A stretch of DNA of 64,000 bases from Jiangella sp. DSM 45060 (GTDB lineage Bacteria > Actinomycetota > Actinomycetes > Jiangellales > Jiangellaceae): NCBI RefSeq assembly GCF_900105175.1, contig NZ_LT629771.1:2418001-2482000 (forward strand), given 5' to 3'. The position numbers and the translations under genes are program-made. Each line of letters begins with the position of its first letter. Position 1 is the stretch's first letter. The notes beneath the pieces were generated by a model. It worked only from the letters and a program-made list of their open reading frames with translations. It ran no database searches and was not told the DNA's origin. Shown here in pieces: positions 58,236-64,000 of the stretch.

Positions 58236-58997
58236 TCACAGGGAGCGGATCGAGCCTCCGTCGACGGCGATCATGGAGCCGGTGAGGTAGGACGCGGCGG
58301 GGGAGAGGACGAAGGCGGCGACGCGGCCGAACTCCTCCGGGCGGCCGTAGCGGCGCAGCGGGATGACCTTCGACGCCGCTGCCTTGACCTCCTCGGGGTC
58401 GCGGCCGGACATCGTGGCCAGTTCGCGCAGGCGATCGGTCTCGATGCTGCCGGGCAGCAGCCCCACCGCGCGCACGCCGTCGGGCCCGAGCTCGTCGGCC
58501 AGCTGCTTGATCACCATGGCCAGGCCCGGCCGCAGCCCGTTCGACGCGGCGAGGCCGGCGATGGGCGACTTCACCGAGCTGGACAGCACGAACGCCAGCG
58601 CGCCACCGCCGGACAGCCGGCCCGCGACCACCCGGGCCAGCCGGACGGCGCCGAGGAAGACGCTGTCGAACGCGGCCCTCCACTGGTCGTCGTCGAGGTC
58701 GACCACGCGGCCGGCCGGCGGCCCGCCGACGCTGACCAGGGCGCCGTCGAGCCGGCCGAAGCGGTCCAGCGCGAGGTCGGCCAGCCGCTCCGGCGTGCCC
58801 GGGTCGGCGTTGTCGGCCGCCACGCCCACGACGGAGCCTGAGCCGAGGTCGTCCACCGCGGCGTCGACCGACTCCTGCGAGCGTGACGTCAGCACCAGCC
58901 GAGCGCCGTCGGCGACCAGGGCCTCGGCCCCGGCCCGGCCCAGCCCGCGGGTGCCGCCGGTGACGATGTAGACGCGATCCTTCAGCCCGAGATCCAT
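58236..58997 (-). CDS. Atypical short-chain dehydrogenase lacking the Tyr-Lys pair
   Basis: The 253-residue protein has the cofactor loop VTGGTRGLGRAGAEAL and a normal SDR length and C-terminus (YLTGSMIAVDGGSIRSL). At the catalytic site the sequence is LSSSVKSPIAGLAASNGLRPG, so the YxxxK is replaced by NxxxR-like residues. This substitution defines a known subgroup of SDR-like proteins whose chemistry is unclear. It is convergent with the exporter, four bases apart. Confidence 0.88.
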   Translation of the reverse strand: MDLGLKDRVYIVTGGTRGLGRAGAEALVADGARLVLTSRSQESVDAAVDDLGSGSVVGVAADNADPGTPERLADLALDRFGRLDGALVSVGGPPAGRVVDLDDDQWRAAFDSVFLGAVRLARVVAGRLSGGGALAFVLSSSVKSPIAGLAASNGLRPGLAMVIKQLADELGPDGVRAVGLLPGSIETDRLRELATMSGRDPEEVKAAASKVIPLRRYGRPEEFGRVAAFVLSPAASYLTGSMIAVDGGSIRSL

Positions 58998-59018
58998 GGA
59001 TACCAACCCTACGAGCCG

Positions 59019-60806
59019 TCAGGCGCGGCCGGTGGCCGGACCCTCGACGTCGGCGAGCAGGAAGGCGGCCGTCACGAGCGGGATGTGGCTGAGTGCCTGC
59101 GGGAAGTTGCCGACCATGCGCCCGATGCGCGGGTCGTACTCCTCGGCCAGCAGCCCGAGGTCGTTGCGCAGGCTCAGCAGGTGCTCGAACAGGTCCCGCG
59201 CCCGCTCGGGGCGCCCGGTCAGGTGCAACGCCTCGACCAGCCAGAACGAGCAGGCCAGGAACGCGCCCTCGTCGCCCGGCAGGCCGTCGACGTCGTGCTC
59301 GGTGCGGTAGCGCAGCACCAGGCCGCTGTCGGTGGACAGCTCCTTCGCGACGGCGTCGACGGTGCCGGCGACGCGGGGGTCGTCGGGCGGCAGGAAGCCG
59401 ACGATCGGGATCTGCAGCAGCGCGGCGTCGAGGGCCGGGTGGTCGTAGGACTGGGTGAAGGTGTTGCGATCCGGATCGTAACCGTGTGCGACGACGTCCT
59501 TCATGATCGTCGCCCGTAGCGCCCGCCACCGGTCCGGGTGCCCGGGCGCGCCGCCGTCCTCCAGAGCGTCGACGGCGCGGTCGGCGGCCACCCAGGCCAT
59601 GACCTTGGAGTGGACGAAATGCCGGCGCTCGCCGCGGATCTCCCAGATGCCCTCGTCGGGCTGCGACCACGCGCCCTCGAGGTGCTGCAGCAGCTTCTCC
59701 TGCAGTGCCCACACGTGCCGCTCCAGCGGCAGCCCGTGCTGACGGGCCCGGGCCAGCGTGTCGATGACCTCGCCGTAGACGTCGATCTGCAGCTGCTCGG
59801 CGGCGGCGTTGCCGACCCGCACCGGGCGGGACCCCTCGTAGCCGGCCAGCCAGCCGATCTCGTACTCCGGCAGCCGCCGCTCACCGCTGAGGCCGTACAT
59901 GATCTGCAGGTCCGACGGGTTGCCGCCGATGGCCCGGATCAGCCAGTCGCGCCAGGCCCGCGCTTCGTCGACGTACCCGCTGCGGATCAGCGCGTCCAGC
60001 GTGAACGCGGAGTCGCGCAGCCAGCAGTAGCGGTAGTCCCAGTTGCGCACGCCGCCGAGGTCCTCGGGCAGCGACGTGGTGGGGGCGGCGACGATGCCGC
60101 CGGTCGGCTGGTACGTCAGCGCCTTGAGGGTGATCAGCGAGCGCATGACGGCGTCGCGGTACGGGCCGTCGTACCGGCACCGCGCCGCCCACTCCGTCCA
60201 GAACCGCTCGGTCTCGTCGAGCGCGCGCAGTGGGTCGACCGGCCGGCTGGGCGGGTGGTGCGACGGCCCCCACGCCAGCACGAAGCTCACCCGCTCGCCC
60301 GCGCTCACGGCGAAGTCGGAGTGCGTCGTCAGCGACCGGCCGTACGTGGGGACCTCGGTGTGCAGCGCGACGGAGTCGGGCCCGGCCACGCCGACGATGA
60401 GGCCGCCGTCGCGGTGCATCCACGGCACCGAGCGGCCGTAGTCGAAGCGCAGCCGCAGTTCGCTGTGCATCGTCACCCGGCCGGACAGCCCTTCGACGAT
60501 GCGGACGACGTCGTGCTCGCCGGTGCTCTCGGGCATGAAGTCGATGACCTTGACGCTGCCGTCGGGGGTGTCCCAGACGTGCTCCAGGATCAGCGTGTCG
60601 CCGCGGTACCAGCGGCGGTCGGCCGGGCCGGCGCCCATCGGGGCGAGCCGCCAGAAGCCGTTCTTCTCGGTGCCGAGCAGCGACGCGAAGCAGGCGGCGG
60701 AGTCGAACCGGGGCAGGCAGAGCCAGTCGATGGTGCCGTCGCGGTCGACCAGGGCGGCGGTGTGGAGGTCGCCGATGATGCCGTGATCCTCGATCAGCCC
60801 CGTCAT
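59019..60806 (-). CDS. Glycoside hydrolase family 15 (glucoamylase/trehalase-like)
   Basis: The 595-residue protein has an N-terminal beta-sandwich (DHGIIGDLHTAALVDRDGTIDWLCLPRFDS) and an (alpha/alpha)6 barrel with LPEDLGGVRNWDYRYCWLRD and GNAAAEQLQIDVYGEVID. The C-terminal GDEGAFLACSFWLVEAL contains a catalytic glutamate. Mycobacterial relatives are trehalases, so trehalose or alpha-glucan hydrolysis is likely. There is no signal peptide, so it is cytoplasmic. Confidence 0.92.
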   Translation of the reverse strand: MTGLIEDHGIIGDLHTAALVDRDGTIDWLCLPRFDSAACFASLLGTEKNGFWRLAPMGAGPADRRWYRGDTLILEHVWDTPDGSVKVIDFMPESTGEHDVVRIVEGLSGRVTMHSELRLRFDYGRSVPWMHRDGGLIVGVAGPDSVALHTEVPTYGRSLTTHSDFAVSAGERVSFVLAWGPSHHPPSRPVDPLRALDETERFWTEWAARCRYDGPYRDAVMRSLITLKALTYQPTGGIVAAPTTSLPEDLGGVRNWDYRYCWLRDSAFTLDALIRSGYVDEARAWRDWLIRAIGGNPSDLQIMYGLSGERRLPEYEIGWLAGYEGSRPVRVGNAAAEQLQIDVYGEVIDTLARARQHGLPLERHVWALQEKLLQHLEGAWSQPDEGIWEIRGERRHFVHSKVMAWVAADRAVDALEDGGAPGHPDRWRALRATIMKDVVAHGYDPDRNTFTQSYDHPALDAALLQIPIVGFLPPDDPRVAGTVDAVAKELSTDSGLVLRYRTEHDVDGLPGDEGAFLACSFWLVEALHLTGRPERARDLFEHLLSLRNDLGLLAEEYDPRIGRMVGNFPQALSHIPLVTAAFLLADVEGPATGRA

Positions 60807-60816
60807 GTCCCCATGT

Positions 60817-61593
60817 CTACCCGACGGGGCCGGCCCGCGCCGGGGTGTCGGCGCCGGTGTCGCCGGATGCCTCGTCGCGGCCGCGCGCCTCGGCCCGGAT
60901 CAGCAGGACGAACCCGCCGACGCCGACGACGGCGAACAGGAACCACTGGATCGCGTACGACAGATGCGGCCCGGACTCCGTGGCGGGGGGGTCGATGAGC
61001 TGCAGCGACGTCGCCGGCTCGGGGTCCTGGGTGATCAGCTCGCCCCAGGCGCCGTAGAACGGGTAGGGCAGCCCGGCGGCGATCGCCTCGACGTCGACGA
61101 AGCGCACCGATCCCGTCGACGGATCGACGTCGTGGCCGGTCTCGCTGTGCCGGACCCGCGCGGTGACGGTGACCTCGCCGCCGGACGGCGTGGGCAGCTC
61201 GATCTCGTCGTCGTCGCGGCCGTCGGCGGGCACGAACCCGCGGTCGACCAGCAGCGCGGTGCCGTCGTCGCCGACCAGCGGGGTCAGCGCGTGCACGCCG
61301 CGGGTGCCGTCGACGGGGCGCAGCCGCAGCCGCAGCTCGTTGTCGACGTCCCAGCGGCCGGTGACCTGCACGGTGCTCCACTCGTCGCCCTCGGCCAGGG
61401 CCTGGCCGGGCGGGACGAGCTCGGCGGCCGGCACCGCGTCGCCGTCGACGTTGGCCTCGATGACGGCGTTGCGGTCCTGCCGCTGCTCGTTGCGGTCGAG
61501 CTGCCAGAGCCCGAGGCGGACGCACACCAGCACCAGGAGCACCCCGGCGAGCGTGCGCACCAGCCAGCGCCGCGACGCCAGGAACTTGTACAC
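60817..61593 (-). CDS. SURF1-family cytochrome oxidase assembly protein
   Basis: The 258-residue protein has an N-terminal membrane helix (LVRTLAGVLLVLVCVRLGLWQLDRN) and a C-terminal one (IQWFLFAVVGVGGFVLLI), with the SURF1 core between them (LRLRPVDGTRGVHALTPLV, LVDRGFVP). SURF1 helps insert haem into cytochrome c oxidase. GTG 61593 is chosen; the ribosome site is weak. GH15 follows after 10 bases. Confidence 0.92.
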   Translation of the reverse strand: MYKFLASRRWLVRTLAGVLLVLVCVRLGLWQLDRNEQRQDRNAVIEANVDGDAVPAAELVPPGQALAEGDEWSTVQVTGRWDVDNELRLRLRPVDGTRGVHALTPLVGDDGTALLVDRGFVPADGRDDDEIELPTPSGGEVTVTARVRHSETGHDVDPSTGSVRFVDVEAIAAGLPYPFYGAWGELITQDPEPATSLQLIDPPATESGPHLSYAIQWFLFAVVGVGGFVLLIRAEARGRDEASGDTGADTPARAGPVG

Positions 61594-61651
61594 GGCATCG
61601 ACGGTACGCCGAGGCCTCACTTCTGGCCCCACCGGGGCATAGGCTGGAACG

Positions 61652-62641
61652 ATGCTGGTCGACCGATATGGACGCGTGGCCACCGACCTCCGGGTGTCGC
61701 TGACCGATCGCTGCAACCTGCGGTGCACCTACTGCATGCCCGAGGAGGGGCTGGCCTGGCTGCCGCGCCAGGACATCCTCACCGACGACGAGGTGGTGCG
61801 GCTGGTCCGCATCGCCGTCGAGCGGCTGGGGGTGCGCGAGGTGCGGTTCACCGGCGGCGAGCCGCTGCTGCGCCGCGGGCTGGTCGACATCGTCGCCGCG
61901 TGCGCCCAGCTGGAGCCGCGTCCGGAGCTGTCGCTGACGACCAACGCCATCGGGCTGGCGAAGATGGCCGGCGCGCTCGCCGACGCCGGGCTCGACCGCG
62001 TCAACGGGTCGCTCGACACTCTGCGCGCCGACCGGTTCGAGACGCTGACGCACCGCCGCCGCCTCGAGGACGTCCTGGCCGGGCTGACCGCGGCGCGCGA
62101 CGCCGGGCTCGACCCCGTCAAGATCAACGCCGTCCTCATGCGCGGCATCAACGACGACGAGGCGCCCGAGCTGCTGGCGTGGGCGCTCGAGCACGGCTAC
62201 GAGCTGCGCTTCATCGAGCAGATGCCGCTCGACGCCCAGCACGGCTGGGACCGCGCCACCATGGTGACGGCCGAGGAGATCCTGGCGTCGCTGCAGTCGG
62301 TGTTCACGTTGACGCCGCTGGGCGACGTCGAGCGCGGCAGCGCGCCGGCCGAGACCTGGCTGGTCGGTGGCGGGCCGGCCCGCGTCGGCGTCATCGCGTC
62401 GGTCACCCGCCCGTTCTGCGGCAGCTGCGACCGCACCCGGCTCACCGCCGAGGGACAGGTGCGCAACTGCCTGTTCGCGCGCGAGGAGTCGGACCTGCGC
62501 GGCGCCATGCGCTCGGGCGCCGACGACGCCGAACTGGCCCGCCGCTGGGAGATCGCGATGGCCGCCAAGGCGGCCGGTCACGGCATCGATGACCCCGGGT
62601 TTCTCCAGCCGTCGCGGCCGATGTCGGCGATCGGCGGCTGA
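61652..62641 (+). CDS. moaA: GTP 3',8-cyclase (molybdenum cofactor synthesis)
   Basis: The 329-residue radical-SAM enzyme has the N-terminal cluster Cys21/Cys25/Cys28 ([14 protein letters not shown]), FTGGEPLLR, and the C-terminal cluster [18 protein letters not shown]. It makes the molybdopterin precursor needed by NarG and by xanthine-dehydrogenase-type enzymes. The usual VN(V/I)SLDTL reads VNGSLDTL here. It is divergent from SURF1. Confidence 0.97.
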   Translation: MLVDRYGRVATDLRVSLTDRCNLRCTYCMPEEGLAWLPRQDILTDDEVVRLVRIAVERLGVREVRFTGGEPLLRRGLVDIVAACAQLEPRPELSLTTNAIGLAKMAGALADAGLDRVNGSLDTLRADRFETLTHRRRLEDVLAGLTAARDAGLDPVKINAVLMRGINDDEAPELLAWALEHGYELRFIEQMPLDAQHGWDRATMVTAEEILASLQSVFTLTPLGDVERGSAPAETWLVGGGPARVGVIASVTRPFCGSCDRTRLTAEGQVRNCLFAREESDLRGAMRSGADDAELARRWEIAMAAKAAGHGIDDPGFLQPSRPMSAIGG

Positions 62642-62844
62642 ATCCGCCGAAAGGGCGGTGAGCTGCGGTTATCGGCCGTTGATCAGCAGGTGAGCGGCAG
62701 TGAAACGGCCGCGAGATGAGGACGACGCCGGGCAGCCACGGGGGAAGCCGCCCGACGTCGCCGGTACGCAACGCACCGACGGGGGAATACGGAACGTGCG
62801 CCTGGGGAGTATTGCACGTTCCACAACCACTTCGGAAGGCCCTG
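62642..62844. other. Gap between convergent moaA and the DUF3099-like gene
   Basis: The gap of about 200 bases holds the 9-bp hairpin at 62791-62822 and no supported gene. Confidence 0.5.
62791..62822. terminator. Hairpin between convergent moaA and DUF3099-like genes
   Basis: GGAACGTGC pairs perfectly with GCACGTTCC across a 14-nt loop. It could end transcripts from both sides. No T-tract is present. Confidence 0.5.
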
Positions 62845-63168
62845 TCAATGTTCGATTCGATCTTTGGCTACCGGGGCAGCCGGAAGTTCGAGTCGCGGCG
62901 GAGGGACCACTGGTGAGAGGGCACTGTGGCGTGGCTGGCGGGTCGCGTTGGCGATGACGACGGCGATGTACGGCAGCACGACCGCACCCAGGATGAACAC
63001 GATGCGCAGCCACCCCTGGCTGATCACTGCCAGTGGCAGACATGCGACACGGATGCCCATCATGACGAGGTAGCGGCGCTGCCGGCTGGCGAGGTCGTCG
63101 CTGCGCGGCGCCGCGGCCGTCGTGACCGACGGCACAGGGTCGCTTCGTCGCGCGCCGTTTCCGCTCAC
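62845..63168 (-). CDS. DUF3099-like small membrane protein
   Basis: The 107-residue protein (GTG 63168, GGAGG just upstream) has two hydrophobic segments (YLVMMGIRVACLPLAVISQ and LRIVFILGAVVLPYIAVVIA) with the RRYLxxMGIR motif of DUF3099. Function is unknown. The C-terminal ~30 residues are proline-rich. Confidence 0.85.
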   Translation of the reverse strand: MSGNGARRSDPVPSVTTAAAPRSDDLASRQRRYLVMMGIRVACLPLAVISQGWLRIVFILGAVVLPYIAVVIANATRQPRHSALSPVVPPPRLELPAAPVAKDRIEH

Positions 63169-63249
63169 CCCTCCACGGTAGGCCAGAATCGAGCGATCAG
63201 CGCGGCCGGGCCGCCCATTCGGCCCGGCGCCCGGAAAGAGGAGAAGGTC

Positions 63250-63459
63250 ATGAATCGCACGTACCGAGTGACCGAGATCGTGGGGACGTCGACGGACGGC
63301 GTGGAGGCCGCGGTGCGCAACGGCATCGGCCGGGCCGCGCAGACCCTGCGCCACCTCGACTGGTTCGAGGTCACCGAGATCCGCGGCCAGATCGTCGACG
63401 GCGAGGTGCAGCATTTCCAGGTCGGCATGAAGGTCGGGTTCCGGCTTGAGGACGCCTGA
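63250..63459 (+). CDS. Dodecin (flavin-storage protein)
   Basis: The 69-residue protein has the dodecin pattern YRVTEIVGTSTDGVEAAVRNGI...LDWFEVTEIRGQIVDG...FQVGMKVGFRLED. Dodecins form hollow 12-mers that bind FMN or CoA. The aromatic Trp of LDWFEV is the isoalloxazine-stacking residue. GGAGAAGG precedes the ATG. Confidence 0.95.
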   Translation: MNRTYRVTEIVGTSTDGVEAAVRNGIGRAAQTLRHLDWFEVTEIRGQIVDGEVQHFQVGMKVGFRLEDA

Positions 63460-63494
63460 CGGTAGCGTCGGCGCGGACGTGTAACCCAGAGTGA

Positions 63495-64000
<506 letters not shown>

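Noticed and set aside
62848-62916. 22-codon frame MFDSIFGYRGSRKFESRRRD with a GGAAGG site
   Set aside because: It lies entirely antisense to the end of the DUF3099-like gene, which has clear membrane segments and a better case.

Overview
The window is about 72% GC and uses GTG/TTG starts, many 4-bp ATGA/GTGA gene overlaps and a gene order typical of Actinomycetota: pyrR-pyrB-pyrC-carA-carB-pyrD-pyrF, then mihF-gmk-rpoZ-coaBC-metK-priA. It is a chromosomal segment of a high-GC actinomycete. A Jiangella-like or related genus is a guess from general resemblance and cannot be shown here.

Layout. Positions 1-7.4 kb are accessory: an AfsR-like XRE/NB-ARC regulator broken by a frameshift (1-1840, minus), a 65-aa small protein, an O-methyltransferase, a complete IS256-type insertion sequence with an exact 8-bp target duplication, and a large serine recombinase whose stop codon lies inside tRNA-Leu(GAG). 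7.7-15.6 kb is a respiratory nitrate reductase cluster (narGHJI plus a NarK transporter). 15.7-18 kb carries two secreted proteins facing each other across a strong hairpin. 18.4-24 kb holds an ArsR/SRPBCC pair, two MFS exporters, a DUF6596-type ECF sigma factor with its YCII partner, and an F420-type nitroreductase.

24.1-33.2 kb is a compact catabolic module. CoxD/CoxE-like proteins, an XdhC/CoxI protein and a MocA-like cytidylyltransferase point to maturation of a xanthine-dehydrogenase-type molybdoenzyme. They meet, tail to tail, three genes of the FdrA/YlbE/YlbF (AllFGH) type, which are divergent from a PucR regulator. Together they suggest purine/ureide catabolism, although the molybdoenzyme itself is not in the window. 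33.2-36.4 kb holds a second ECF sigma factor (with a SnoaL-like tail), small stress/detoxification-type proteins, a GNAT and small unknown proteins.

36.4-45.9 kb is the complete de novo pyrimidine operon behind a PyrR-binding leader, interrupted by an unusual 52-nt near-perfect hairpin between pyrC and carA. 46-52 kb continues into housekeeping genes. 52-64 kb contains an orphan ECF-type ATPase with a YpfJ-like metallopeptidase, an ABC-F protein, a small conserved HTH protein, an ABC exporter behind a palindrome-rich leader, an SDR lacking the usual Tyr-Lys pair, a GH15 enzyme, SURF1, MoaA (molybdopterin supply for NarG and the presumed xanthine dehydrogenase), a DUF3099-like protein, dodecin, and the start of a FabG-type reductase cut by the window edge.
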